A DNA stretch of 64,000 nucleotides from positions 312,001 to 376,000 of the forward strand of contig JAJEKV010000040.1 of NCBI GenBank assembly GCA_021234155.1. Reading direction: 5' to 3'. Below, piece after piece: positions 34,070 through 45,236 of the stretch (position 1 is its first letter; each line of letters starts with the position of its first letter). Both the position numbers and the translations under genes were made by a program. The notes below the pieces were generated by a model. It was given only the letters and a program-made list of their open reading frames with translations, ran no database searches and was not told the DNA's origin. Source of the DNA: Isoetes taiwanensis. Taxonomy: Eukaryota; Streptophyta; Lycopodiopsida; Isoetales; Isoetaceae.

Positions 34070-35060
34070 AATATGTAGCATAATAACAGGGGGTTTTCTT
34101 TGTGTTTTTGTACGCTTTTCACTAAGGTTTTCCTATGATTTCGTGATGTATTCAAATGGATGTACTAATCGCTGGGTACATCTAGAGTGCACCATTTCGA
34201 GCCATTGATTTTAGCCCTTTTTTTCCAATGGTCAACAACCAATGGCTCACAACAAAAGCCCTTTTTTTGTGCGTGTGGTGCATAATGGTCAACAACCAAT
34301 GGCTCACAACAAAAGCTCTTTTTTTGTGTGTGTGGTGCATAATGGTCAACAACCAATGGCTCACAATAAAAGTCCTCTTTTTGTGTGTGTGGTGCATAAT
34401 GGGCACATGAAGGGGCGCATGTAGTGCGGATTTCCCGTAGGCAACACATTTCTTATCATAACTTTTGATCCGAGCTCTGTTTGAGATGATTTTTTATTGC
34501 GTTGGAAAGCTCTCTCAGAGATCTTTTTGATAGTGTATGATATGGATATGTTTGGTTAAGTTATCTATGCTAAAACAGCAATTTTCCGGCCGGGTTTGGT
34601 AGGCTTTTACATCCTACCCGGTGATTATCTGAGGATGCGCTATTGGATATTGTTTTATGGCTCATTAGAATGAAGCACGCAAAATTACCATGCATTTTTA
34701 GATTTTGAGGCTTCTAGATCCTTGTGCTAACAAGCGAGAAAAGTTTCCACTTTGGTTTCTCACCACAAGAATCCATGGAGGCCAAAGGTTCTTTGTTAAC
34801 TTCCGGTTGCAAAATGTTTGTGTATGGGTGTTGCAAACTTTATGACTTTGAATAATGGGATCAATGCTCTATCTTTATGGTAACTTTTACTTATGTTCTA
34901 TTTGTTTTATTGTGATGAAATTCAAAAGCTACAGGTGATGAAAGCCTCAAATGAATTCTAGTTTTTTTGGTTTGAATTCTAAAATGTTTGTCTCACCGGG
35001 GAGGGGGTGGCGTCCTTAAGGCCCGAGAAGGGGCAAAAAAATTTTTGCAACACAAACCAT
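34070..35060. repeat. Long direct repeat, copy 1
   Basis: Nearly identical in order to 36,224-37,226. Anchors are GAATATGTAGCATA at the start, CATAACTTTTGATCCGAGCT, GCGTTGGAAAGCTCTC, CAATTTTCCGGCCGGGTTTG and GGGATCAATGCTCTATCTTT. Each copy runs directly into a MITE end (TAACATCC...), so the pair may be LTR-like or a duplicated host segment. Confidence 0.75.
34228..34400. repeat. 57-bp tandem triplication inside the direct repeat
   Basis: Three units of a GTCAACAACCAATGGCTCAC-led 57-bp sequence start at 34,231, 34,288 and 34,345. The other long copy has related units near 36,386 and 36,484. All three reading frames stay open through it, which produces repeat peptides on both strands. Confidence 0.9.
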
Positions 35061-35640
35061 TAACATCCAACATATAAAAATTAAACCCCCACATAACAAC
35101 CAACACATAACAACCATTGACATTAACAACCAACACATAACTACCATTGACATTAATTAACACAACCATTGGGTCCAACACATTTAAATTAAAATCCCCT
35201 TAAACCCCCTTTGGTTTGGGTGCATATTCACACGAGGGGTGGCGTAGGGCGGCCGAGAGCCCTCATAATTGTATTTTGCACGTATGAAATCAACACCATA
35301 TAGTATTGCTTTGAAATCTTATAGTATTTTTGCGAATCTTGTTATATACAATTATAGCAAATTTTGTACTTGCATACCCCACAAGCGAGGAACTTTACGT
35401 GCGGTGTAGATTAAGGAATAAAGGGGTGAATATGCCTATCCAGCGGCTCTCGTTGCCGGAGTCACCCCGGTGTGAATATGCACCCAAACCAAAGGGGTTT
35501 AAGGGGATTTTAATTTAATGTGTTGGACCCAATGGTTGTGTTAATTAATGTCAATGGTAGTTATGTGTTGGTTGTTAATGTCAATGGTTGATATGTGTTG
35601 GTTGTTATGTGGGGGTTTAATTTTTATATGTTGGATGTTA
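35061..35640. mobile_element. MITE with long inverted repeats, copy 1 (580 bp)
   Basis: The outer 41 bases are perfect inverted repeats beginning TAACATCCAACATATAAAAA. The inverted similarity continues inward for about 230 bp through the ACATAACAACCAACACATAA and CCCAAACCAAAGGGG blocks. There is no coding capacity. Confidence 0.85.
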
Positions 35641-36205
35641 AAACCCCCACATAACAACCAACACATAACAACCATTGACATTAACAACCAACACATAACT
35701 ACCATTAACATTAATTAACACAACCATTGGGTCCAACACATTTTAAATTAAAATCCCCTTAAACCCCTTTGGTTTGGGTGCATAAAACCCTTTTTTGGGT
35801 GACGGTAGGCGGCGAGAGCCCTCATAATTGTATTTTGCACGCATGTATGAAATCAACACCATATAGTATTAGCTTTGAAATCTTATAGTATTTTGTGAAT
35901 CTTGTTATACAAAGTATAGCAAATTTTGTACTTGCATACCCCACAAGCGAGGAACTTTTCGCGTGCGGTGTAGATTAAGGAATAAGGGGTGAATATGCCT
36001 ATCCAAGATCTTTTGTTGTATGAGTATGTTTTGGTGTGAATATGCACCCAAACCAAAGGGGTTTCCGGGGATTTTAATTTAAATGTGTTGGACCCAATGG
36101 TTAATTAATTAATGTCAATGGTAGTTATGTGTTATTGTTAATGTCAATAATTGTTATGTGTTGGTTGTTATGTGGGGGTGAAGGCTTTATATGTTGGATG
36201 TTAAT
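35641..36205. mobile_element. MITE copy 2, abutting copy 1
   Basis: It begins AAACCCCCACATAACAACC directly where copy 1 ends and finishes TTATATGTTGGATGTTAATG at 36,205. Its left 22 bp are missing or shared with the right end of copy 1. Confidence 0.75.
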
Positions 36206-36223
36206 GGTTTTTTGTGTTGTGTG

Positions 36224-37226
36224 AATATGTAGCATATAATAACAAGGGGTTTTTTTTGTATTTTTTAACGCGGCTTTTCACTAAGGTTTTCCTATGATTT
36301 CGTGATGTATTCAAATTTATGACTTACTAATAATTACATCTAGAGTGCACTATTTCGAGCCATTGATTTTAGCCTTTTTTTTCAATGGTCAACAATCAAT
36401 GGCTCACAACAAAAGCCCTTTTTTTGTGCGTGTGGTCCATAATGGGCACATGGGCCATTGATTTTTAGCCTTTTTTTCTAATGGTCAACAACCAATGGCT
36501 CACAACAAAAGCCCTCTTTTTTGTGTGTGTGGTGCATAATGGGCACATGAAGGGCTTGAAGGGGGCGCTGCGAATGGGTTTCCCCGCCGGCAACACATTT
36601 CTTATCATAACTTTTGATCCGAGCTCGTTTGAGATGATTTTTATTGCGTTGGAAAGCTCTCTCCGAGATCTTTTGATAGTGTATGATATGGATATGTTTG
36701 GTTAAGTTATCTATGCTAAAACAGCAATTTTCCGGCCGGGTTTGGTAGGCTTTCACATCCTACCACCGTGATTATCTGGATTGCGCTATTGGATATTGTT
36801 TTTATGGCTCATTCGAATGAAGCTTGCAAAAAATTACCATGCATTTTTAGATTTTGAGGCGTTTATTAAGCAAATTCCAAGGCTTCTAGATCCTTGTGCT
36901 AACAAGGAGAAAAGTTTTCCACTTTGGTTTCTCACCACAAGAATCCATGGAGGCCAAAGCACTGTTAAATTCAGGTTGAAAAATGTTTGTGTATGGGTGT
37001 TGCAAACTTTATGACTTTCGAATAATGGGATCAATGCTCTATCTTTATGGTAACTTTTACTTATGTTCTATTTATTTTATTGAGATCAAATTCAAAAGCT
37101 ACGGTGATGAAAGCCTCAAATGAATTCTAGTTTTTTTGGGTTTGAATTCTAAAATTTTTGTCACACCGGGGAGGTGGCGTCCCTAAGGCCCGAAGGGCCA
37201 AAAAAATTTTTTGCAACACAAACCAT
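36224..37226. repeat. Long direct repeat, copy 2
   Basis: Counterpart of 34,070-35,060. It has two CAATGGCTCACAACAAAAGC units separated by a partial duplication, and an extra GCGTTTATTAAGCAAATTCC segment at 36,859 not seen in copy 1. Confidence 0.75.
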
Positions 37227-38560
37227 TAACATCCAAAGATATAAAAATTAAATCATCCAACACATAACAACCAACACATAACAACCATTGACATTAACAA
37301 CCAATTCTAGAATGGGACTCAAGAAACCAACAAACCGCCTAGATAGATAGGCTTCTCATTCATCTCAGCAGATTTTCTACAATGGTGGGGATGATGGGTA
37401 GCACACATCGCGAACTACCCACGAAAAATAAAGGGAAAATCCAATTATATCATTTGGACCCCAAAAAAATACAATGCTAATAGATGAGTGGGATGTATGC
37501 CGAAAGCTTAAAAACCCGCCCTTTCGGTTTGAGAGGAAAAACCCTAGTGATAAGCCCGACAAGGGGCTTAGACAAACGTAAGGCATAGAATCGCTCCCAA
37601 AACCCCGCATGGAGAAGTAGAAACGGATGCGGCTTCGCCAACCTGTACACGCACATCACCAACACAACAAACGAGAAAAATACGGAGAATAGCATCACCC
37701 AGTGGGTGGAAAAAAGCATCACCCGGTGGGTGGAAAAACATGATAAACAAAACTTGTACAAAATATAATAAACAAAGAAGGGGAGGGTGGGTTCAAAGAG
37801 AATAAGGTGCTCACGAGAGAAGAGGAAAGCGTAGATGAGATGGATGCTGAAACGCGCCAAATAGCGAACTCCCAACCAAAGCGGGCATGCGAAGCCACGC
37901 ATGCATGCATGACATGCATGCTTTCGTCCCATTCTAGAATGGCGATCCGATGTCGGATCGATGCGATTCTAGAATGGGACTCCGCAAGAAGAAACCAACA
38001 AACCCGGAGCTACCGGAGAACTTCCTTACAAACTAGGATCGAGGACGAAGGTCGCGGGGACGAGGCCAAAGGCCCGGTAAAGGATAGCATGAAAGAGACG
38101 CCTAATTGGCTAAACCAGGCAGGAAGAAGCCCCTCCCCTGCCTGGAAACAATTCAAAGAGAATAAGGTGAGAGCATATAAAAATTAAATCATCCAACATA
38201 TAACAACCAACACATAACAACCATTGACATTAACAACCAACTCATAACTACCATTGACATTAATTAACACAACCATTGGGTCCAACACATTTAAATTAAA
38301 ATCCCCCTTAAATCCCCTTTGGTTTGGGTGCATATTCACACGGGGGGTGACGTAGGGCAGCAAGAGCCCTCATAATTGTATTTTGCGAATCTTGTTATAC
38401 AGTATAGCAAATTCTGTACTTGCATACCCCACAAATGAGGAACTTTACGTACGGTGTAGATTAAGGAATAAGGGGTGAATATGCCTATCCAACGACTCGT
38501 TCTGAGTCACCCCCGTGTGAATATGCACCCAAACCAAAGGGGATTTAAGGGGATAGAGAC
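37227..38560. mobile_element. MITE copy 3, interrupted
   Basis: The left arm is at 37,227-37,303 (TAACATCCAAAGATATAAAA..., CATTGACATTAACAACCAA). The text resumes at about 38,178 (ATAAAAATTAAATCATCCAA) and ends near 38,560 after AAACCAAAGGGGATTTAAGG. The inserted 37,304-38,177 begins with TTCTAGAATGGGACTC, and that string recurs at 37,969. Confidence 0.65.
37304..38177. other. Insertion inside MITE copy 3
   Basis: It contains CCATTCTAGAATGGCGATC.. and GATTCTAGAATGGGACTCC (37,929-37,983), i.e. TTCTAGAA palindromes flanking a short segment, and a GCATGCATGC run related to 28,026. Open frames on both strands (minus 37,477-37,932; plus 37,807-38,187) show no family. Confidence 0.4.
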
Positions 38561-38629
38561 AGATCGAGGAGATAGATTTTTCAAACATCAAATTTCATCT
38601 AAAACAGACTCTTGGATGAAATGTTATTA

Positions 38630-38905
38630 CTAAATTTGTAATAGTGCTATTTTTTGACGATTTTTCTGACGTTAAATCTGACACCAAATCTGACGAAATT
38701 TCTGACACATTCTCTTACGCATTCTCTGACGCTTTTTGTGACGAAAAATCTGACGCTTTTGTGACGTTTTTTCTGACGAAAAATCTGACGCTTTTTCTGA
38801 CACTAAAATTCTGACGATTTATGTGATGCATAGCCCGAGAATGTTTTTGACGAATAATCTAATGAAATATCTGACGTAAAATCGTCAGGAAAAGCGTTAG
38901 AAAAA
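38630..38905. repeat. TCTGACG-type short tandem repeats
   Basis: TGACG (often TCTGACGCTTTTTGTGACG or TCTGACGAAAAA) recurs about every 10-20 bp. The orientation switches near 38,880 (CGTCAGAAAAA), so part of the block is self-complementary. Confidence 0.75.
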
Positions 38906-39214
38906 TAATCGTCAGAAAAATCATCAAATTAATCATCAGGCAAAAATCTCTATATATAAACCCGACGATTTTTTTGACAATTATTAGCCAAAGCCCCAAA
39001 ACTTCTCAAAAGCAAGATTCATAAGAAAGATTCATAATGCAAGGCGCCTTGGCATACCAGAACAAGCTAGGATACTCCTACGTCCTCTGATCTGTGCTGG
39101 GATGAGTGCATCTGATCTGTGCTGGGATGAGTGCATTCTATGAAGACGTAGCCAGCTTTGCATAAGAGAATAGCTTTGGCCGCCATGGACCATGGTCGCA
39201 AAATTCAAAAATGA

Positions 39215-39950
39215 AAAGGTCCTCTACGGTGGGAGTCTCCTCAATTCAATTTGCCATAATGAGAAAGAATCTCTTGAGAATACTCTAAATTCATAGATTC
39301 TCTAAGATTCTATCAAGGTCCTCTTAGAGGTTTCGTGAGCATTTCTCTAAATTTTATAAGATCCCCTCTAGATTCCATTAGGCTTCCCTAGATTCTCTAA
39401 GATTCTATGAAAATCCCCTTAGATTCCCTTAGATTCCTTTAGATTTTATGAGATTGCCCTAGGTTCCCTTACATTACATGAGATTCAAAGAGATTCTATA
39501 AAGATTCCCTTAGATACTCTAAGATTTCATCAACATTTTCTTAGATTCCCTTAGATTTTATGAAGATTCCTTTAGATTCCCCAGATTTTACGAGATTCCC
39601 TTAGGCTTGTAAATATTTTTCTAGATTCTCTTACATTTTATAAGATTTTCTTACATTCTATTAGATTCTTCTGGATTCCTTTACATTCTAGAACTTTTTA
39701 AAACATTCTAAGACTTTCTGGAACATTCTAAGACTTTCAATATATTCTAGAACTTTCTGGAAGTATTTCCCTAGATTTCCTTACATTCCCATAGATATTA
39801 GAACAATTTGGAACTTTCTGGAAGAATTTTCTTAGATCCCCCCTAGATTCTCTTATGTTTTAGAACTTTCTAGAAGATTCTAAAACTTTCTAGAGCCTTC
39901 CAGAACATTCTAGAACTTTCTTGAACTAGCTAGAATGTTATAGTTTATTT
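39215..39950. repeat. Degenerate minisatellite, unit about 20-30 bp
   Basis: Variants of CTTAGATTCCCTTAGATTCTATGAGATT run from 39,270 to about 39,700. They change into TCTAGAACTTTCTGGAACATTC units to 39,950. Confidence 0.8.
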
Positions 39951-39995
39951 TATCTTAATGGAATCATTACTCTTAAGTATGATTCCATTAAGATA
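39951..39995. repeat. 17-bp perfect hairpin before a tRNA-like relic
   Basis: TATCTTAATGGAATCAT at 39,951-39,967 pairs perfectly with 39,979-39,995 across an 11-base loop. It ends about 10 bp before the tRNA-like sequence. Confidence 0.85.
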
Positions 39996-40004
39996 GAATT
40001 AATG

Positions 40005-40072
40005 CTTGGTCTAGTGGTTAGAATGGGGGGTTGGAGGGTCAATGCCAGGGTTCGAATCCCCCACACAACATA
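40005..40072 (+). ncRNA. tRNA-derived relic
   Basis: Box A TGGTCTAGTGG (40,007) and box B GGTTCGAATCC (40,049) are both excellent polymerase III promoter matches at tRNA spacing, and the T-arm CAGGGTTCGAATCCCC is intact. The 5' end (GCTTGG) does not pair with the bases after the T-arm, so I do not call a functional tRNA. Most likely it is a SINE head. Confidence 0.6.
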
Positions 40073-40089
40073 AAAATTTTAAAAGTCTT

Positions 40090-40605
40090 TTCCTAAGGGA
40101 TGAGCATTCAACTTGGGCCGTAGGATCTTAGACCCGATCAAGGGTCGAGATCTCACCACGTGACAATAATTAAAGCAACATGAGCCATAGGATCTATTAT
40201 ATATAATTCCCAAAGTCATGTGCACCGTAGGATATGTGCCAAGCCACGTGAGCCGTAGGATCTCGGATCGACGATCATGATCGAATCAACTTAGACCGTA
40301 GGATCGATTACATATAATTCCCAAAGCCATGTGCAAGTAGGATGTGTCCCAAAGCAACATGAGCCGAGGGATCTCGACCGACGCATCGGGATCAAATCAA
40401 CCTGGACCGTAGGATCGCTTACATATAATCTACAAACAAACTCCCAAGCCATCTGGGCCGTAGGATACGTCCCAAAGCCACGTGAGCCGTAGGATCTCGG
40501 ATCAACAGTCGGATTGAGCGCGACAAACATTAGGATACGTCCCAAAGCCACGTGAGCCATAGGATCTCGGATCAACGGTCGGATTGAGCGCGACAAACAT
40601 AAGAA
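40090..40605. repeat. CCGTAGGATC-type tandem repeats
   Basis: Units such as CCCAAAGCCACGTGAGCCGT followed by AGGATCTCGGATCAACGGTC repeat through the block. The last two 67-bp units (40,466-40,532 and 40,533-40,599) are almost identical. Confidence 0.8.
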
Positions 40606-40619
40606 CATATATATGTTAT

Positions 40620-41335
40620 GATATGATAGAAAACCACAATTCTATAATGTTTTTCTAAAGATGCAATAACAAATCACAAATTACAAATTATAAAAGACAC
40701 CTAGGTACTTTCTCATGTATGGGTTTGCTTGATATTTGAATGGAGTCTGTCATGCTTCAAAAAAAGTAAAATTACAAAAGACTATATCTATATTGCTTTG
40801 ATAGTGGTTAATTATGACAATTGTTTTTTGGTTGCCTTATGAGTAACGACTTTGTATAGCCACATCCTTTTAGGTGATATTTATGAATAATAGTGAAACT
40901 ATACGACAAACAACAATCATTTTAAAACATATATTGTGATAATATGAAAACTAGCATAACTAACCACCATGGCATTTAAATTTGTATAGAAACCACGTCT
41001 TAAACTACTTCAACTTTGCGAGAATAGAAAATCAACATAAAGAACCATTGCCATATTTGAAGTGATGTTGAAAAACTATGCCATAAACCACTATCGATTT
41101 AATAAACCATGCCACATTAGAAAACCAACATGAGTGACCACCACTGATGCTAGAAACCATGTAACAAACCACTATCATTTTCAGTAAACCACGCTATACC
41201 AAAAAATCAACATAAATAACCACCTACTAGTCATAAAAACCATTATATTATGTGGCTTTTATTAAGAAAGATGTTTTTAGCATAAAAAACCACATCTATA
41301 GTGGTTTTTTTGGTGGTTTATTATGATGGTTAAAT
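40620..41335. repeat. Array of AAACCAC/AACCACCAT motifs
   Basis: More than a dozen short copies in one orientation lie directly beyond the 3' end of the transposase-like gene. They are complementary to the motif array at 27,550-27,960. Two related GTGGTT..TTATGA..TTTTTGGTTGCCTT stretches occur at 40,805 and 41,299. Confidence 0.5.
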
Positions 41336-41399
41336 TTTTGGTTGCCTTGTGCTGGGGCCAGTGTACATGACTCTGTCATCTTCATCTGAGCTAGCCAAT

Positions 41400-44300
41400 A
41401 TCTCTACTTGTTCCTCTTGATTCTCAACTTGCACAGGGAGAGTTTGTCTAGATGGCCAGTTGAATGTAACTGTTCTTCGACCTTGTAATGAAGCTTGCAA
41501 CATGTCACGTTGTCGAGAAAAAAACTGAGGCCACCATAAAGCATCTGCCTCCCCAAAGTGGTTGAAACACGGTGAATACTTGTCTCAATATAATCCAATG
41601 ATTTGTTTTGAGTCAAATGCTCTTCCCTCCTTTTTACTCTTTGTGATTTCTTTCAAGCTTTTTTTAGAGGCATTTATTCTGCAGAGAGCATGGAACTAGT
41701 ATTGGGGATGGTGCGAATGAATTGAATACTTACTGGCTGCTGCCGCTTTGCAAAGGATGTGGCATATTTCTTTCCTTGTAAGATGGCCTTGCCATCTTCA
41801 AAGTGAAATTTTGATCGATCTTTGAAATGTAATGTTTCTCAAGGGCTCAATAACGGTGACCCAGTTGATCTCTCAGAAAAATCCATTCTTTGAAATCATA
41901 AGTTTCTTCCAATAACTTCGATGTGCGGGCCGAGGATTGTAGGAATCTTGGATAACCTCAATCATTCTTTGGTAGGTGAGAGGTTTTTCGAGCAAGGCGT
42001 TTAGAGAACCTACTGAACATCGATCAATTTGATCGTAATGTATGACCAACAAGCGAGGAAACCAATCTTCACCTTCTTGAAGATTTGTTTCTCTACTAGC
42101 ATAACCTGCGATAAGCAAACAACGCTTGATTCTTATTTTCCCTTGTCTGTTGTCTATTTGAAGATATAGAACCAGGTGGTATATGTTCTAGATTGGAAAG
42201 AAGCTTATTCAATATTGTGATAGTGAGATTTGGATCAAGCATGAATGTTTGGATAATTCAAAAATGCCTTGCAAGATAGTTTTCCATTAAATACCATAGC
42301 ACCAACAACATGCGGATGTATGAAATCTTCTTGGCAAACATCCTTAGGCACATTGACAAAATGTGGTAGGGTGGTCTTCTTCGGGTCCATTCCATCAATA
42401 ACAACCGATATGTAGTTGAGTGGTTGTTCCGGTGCTTTCTTCCTATGAGGCGCCGAGGCTGCTTTCGGCGGATCGCGATTGATGGATGGCGTCCGAGCAG
42501 TGGCATTGAAGGATGAAGCTGTGTGTGTGCCTCGAGTGGATGTCTGCCAGCGATATATACGGGGGGTGATGGCCTTGGCGCAGGGGCTGGAGGATGGGTG
42601 AGGAGGCACCTCCAGATGGGCGATTTCCGAAGGCGGTTTTACGGCGCCGCCTTCCACCTGCGTAATCAAGGCGATTGGCGTTAGGGGCGTCTATTTTCCA
42701 AACACCGGTTGTGAAGAGGCTACGGTTTGGAACTGCTTGGTGAAGCCTTGTCTGGCGGAGGTATGAAGGTATGCTTGTTGCTTGTGCAGCGGCATGGATT
42801 TTTGGATCGGTGAGCGGCCATAGTCATCGGCAACGGTTTTTCCCCAAGTGGTTTTTAATCCGGGTCATGATGGTTGTGTTACGCCTCACGTTGTGCTTTG
42901 GTTTAAGGACCCGGCCCATGTGCTTGTTTGGACTTGGCCCAGGACTTGGTCCCATAACCCGATTGGGTTCCGTGGGCGTTAAAAATTTTTCCTTCCTTCC
43001 TTCCTTCCTATGTTTTGTCAATTTTCTCCTTTCCAAAGATTGTTGTTCTCTGTGCTTGTTCAATTTCTCCTTCAATGCATCTGAAATGAAAACGTGTTTA
43101 GGAAAGAACCTACTTTTAAGTAGAACTAGGCAAGAACACGTCCTAGAAGCTTACTTTTAGTGTGAAGTGTCCTTGCATTTTGTCTCTGAGCTTTTAATTC
43201 AGGAGCATGTAGCACAAACCGGACATCAGGTGCTTTCTAGGAATGGACACGAGAAAACTCTTTTTTCCGTGAGCCGCAGTGAAGTAAAAGTAGCGGACAT
43301 GGCGTTCTCCGACCTCAACACACATGTCCTTATAATTATCGTAGACTTCACGTTATTGAAGTTGTCACTCAAGTGGTACATGGGGAACATTGGGAGTTTC
43401 TCGCAAGACTCCTTAAAGGAACCTTCCATCCGGGAAACACATTGAAGGGCATGAATTGCGGATATACCTCACGGATGGATGGTAGTCATTAATGCACGGA
43501 TTCTTGTCAAGCCTTTTCTTCAAAGGTCAAAGTCGTCTCTGGCGCCTAAAGCATGAATCAATTTGAAGGCCGTTTAATGACGCCAGGCGTGGCCACCACC
43601 GTAAGTAAACTTCTCACCACAATGGACGGACTAATATTGAAGGCTAAGTAGCCCCTTTGGTCTAGCAGAGTCATTGAACTGTAACTATCACGAATCAACC
43701 TCAACTCCTTTAGTCCAATCTTAAGCAAACAACGTTGAGAACAACAATTGTGCTTTGTATGTGTTGCCCATAAAGTGAGCCTCGTCCATGAGTTTCTTTC
43801 TTCTAACGGTTGTACATGCTTTCTTGTGTAAGTTACGCTTAAGATTCTTACTTTGAGGGGCTTTGAATTGAACATGGAGTCTTGTGGCTTTGGTAGGTAG
43901 GAGACATCAACATGAGGTGTTTCTTCGTCACAAAGATCAACATGAGGTGTACTTGTAGATCTTTGAGAGGTTTGATGTGGGCAAGTCACGGGGGAGGTGC
44001 TTTCCCTCTCTGGGGAAAAATGTCGAGGTTGGTGGCGAAGTTGACCAGCTCCCGGGCGTCGTGAGAACCACGGGGAGTTTGCGTGTCGTTGGATGTACTC
44101 CCACTTGTTGTAGTACCGTTTAGCAAAATGGATGGAGTTGGTGTGATTTGCCTCGTGGAGGGAGCCTACTGATGGACTATAGGTGGCGTACTAAAATGAA
44201 CTGGAGTAGGTAGTCCTCGAGCTCTCTAGCCTGTGGTGGAGTAAAAACGCATTGATGGGGCAAACGACGTTCGGGGAGGAGGTGTGGTGGAGTAAATTGA

Positions 44301-44450
44301 ACTGGTGGTGGGCCGAGGTGGTCGTCTTTGGAGTAAGCTCAACGAGCCGGGTGTTGGAATGTCCGACTAGAATATTTCGTGACTACTTCACGGGTGTCCG
44401 TGAGGAGGTGTGAAAGTCATTGCAGGAGGGAACTGCGAGCGGGGAGTTGA
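41400..44450 (-). pseudogene. DUF7869-like (DDE transposase-type) gene, decayed
   Basis: Read on the minus strand. The N-terminal part (44,450-43,860) is Pro/Ser/Thr-rich. A conserved Cys segment follows (CCSQRCLLKIGLKELRLIRD and SYSSMTLLDQRGYLAF, about 43,640-43,760), resembling the C..ECL..G.....R segment that precedes the catalytic domain in this family. The catalytic core starts LNYISVVIDGMDPKKTTLPH (first Asp codon at 42,394-42,396). It continues in other frames with ILNKLLSNLEHIPPGS, RENKN, VGHT and RFSKRLARKTSHL (about 42,220-41,960). VIQDSYNPRPAHRSYWKKL follows at 41,895. The layout matches proteins described as DUF7869 or predicted RNase H-fold transposases. Stops and frame changes occur throughout. 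I assign the family from memory of its motifs; the function of the family is not experimentally settled. It is divergent from the methyltransferase gene, with a palindrome array between them. Confidence 0.65.
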
Positions 44451-44504
44451 AGGCTGCAGTTCTTTTCTCGAGCCATACTTTCGGTAAAAGTTAGCGTCAC
44501 CTTT

Positions 44505-44671
44505 GTATAAATTTATACCTACGAAGAAACGGCGGTATAAATTTATACTGAGAGATGGTATAAATTTATACAGGGAAGGAAACTCTTGGTGGCAGTATAA
44601 ATTTATACCGGAGATGGTATAAATTTATACGAGGGAGGGCAACATAGAACGAAACGGTATAAATTTATACC
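44505..44671. promoter_or_regulatory. Palindrome array 1 (6 copies) between the divergent genes
   Basis: GTATAAATTTATAC cores begin at 44,505, 44,535, 44,558, 44,595, 44,617 and 44,657. The full unit is GGTATAAATTTATACC, a perfect 16-bp palindrome. Intervals are 30, 23, 37, 22 and 40, so alternate copies stay in step with a ~30-bp period. The array lies upstream of both the minus transposase-like gene and the plus exon 1. Confidence 0.9.
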
Positions 44672-44814
44672 TAAAACTTCTGACACTTGTATTAGAAACT
44701 TTATGGAGAAACGCTATCCTAAATCCAAGGCACTTAGCAGAGGTACTTAAGCCCGCCAGCCCGGCCACCCTATTTTTCCATATCACGCGGCTCGGTCGAA
44801 GGCGCTTCCTTGGT

Positions 44815-44880
44815 GCGGCTTATATACCCTCCCTTATTTATAAGACGTCTATACGCCGAAGTCTATCTTGCCATGGCCAC
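44815..44880 (+). promoter_or_regulatory. Core promoter and exon 1 of the methyltransferase gene
   Basis: TTATATACCCTCCC (44,819) or TTATTTATAAG (44,834) can serve as a TATA element. The first exon is only ATGGCCAC (44,873-44,880), followed by a strong donor GTAAGT. The two trailing bases AC join with T at 53,427 to give ACT and continue as SGPRIKF, so the reading phase is preserved across the intron. Confidence 0.6.
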
Positions 44881-44948
44881 GTAAGTCTACTTCCGTCTTT
44901 GTTTAGTTTCTCTTTTGTTTTAATGCATTTAGAGTGGTGTTTCATACG

Positions 44949-45236
44949 GTATAAATTTATCGAGATGGCTCTGGATCGGTATATATTTATACATGCGTGC
45001 TCGGCGGTATAAATTTATCACGGATTCGAGCTACCTCGGTATAAATTTATCGCCAAAGTGTTCTATAAGCGGGTATAAATTTATACCATTCAGAACATAG
45101 CGGTATAAATTTATCTGGGGTGTGTGTTCTTGAACGGTATAAATTTATACCGCTTAACGGGCATTATAAATTTATAACCGATCGAGCCATCTCGGGTATA
45201 AATTTATACCGCCTTCTTCAGGAGTATAATTTATAC
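44949..45236. repeat. Palindrome array 2 (10 copies) in intron 1
   Basis: Cores begin at 44,949, 44,979, 45,007, 45,039, 45,073, 45,103, 45,137, 45,164, 45,196 and 45,224, giving intervals of 30, 28, 32, 34, 30, 34, 27, 32 and 28. Spacers (about 12-22 bp) are unrelated to one another. Four copies are shortened on the right (GGTATAAATTTATC), one reads GTATATATTTATAC, one ATTATAAATTTATAA, and one has lost an A. Confidence 0.92.

Noticed and set aside
34165-34449. Open frames of 60-94 codons on both strands
   Set aside because: Produced by the 57-bp tandem triplication (57 is a multiple of three), not by a gene.
40005-40072. Functional tRNA gene
   Set aside because: A and B boxes are good, but the acceptor stem does not pair and the anticodon arm is not convincing.
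42771-43160. 129-codon plus-strand open frame
   Set aside because: Overlaps the decayed minus-strand transposase-type region; hydrophobic low-complexity content and a (CCTT)n run.
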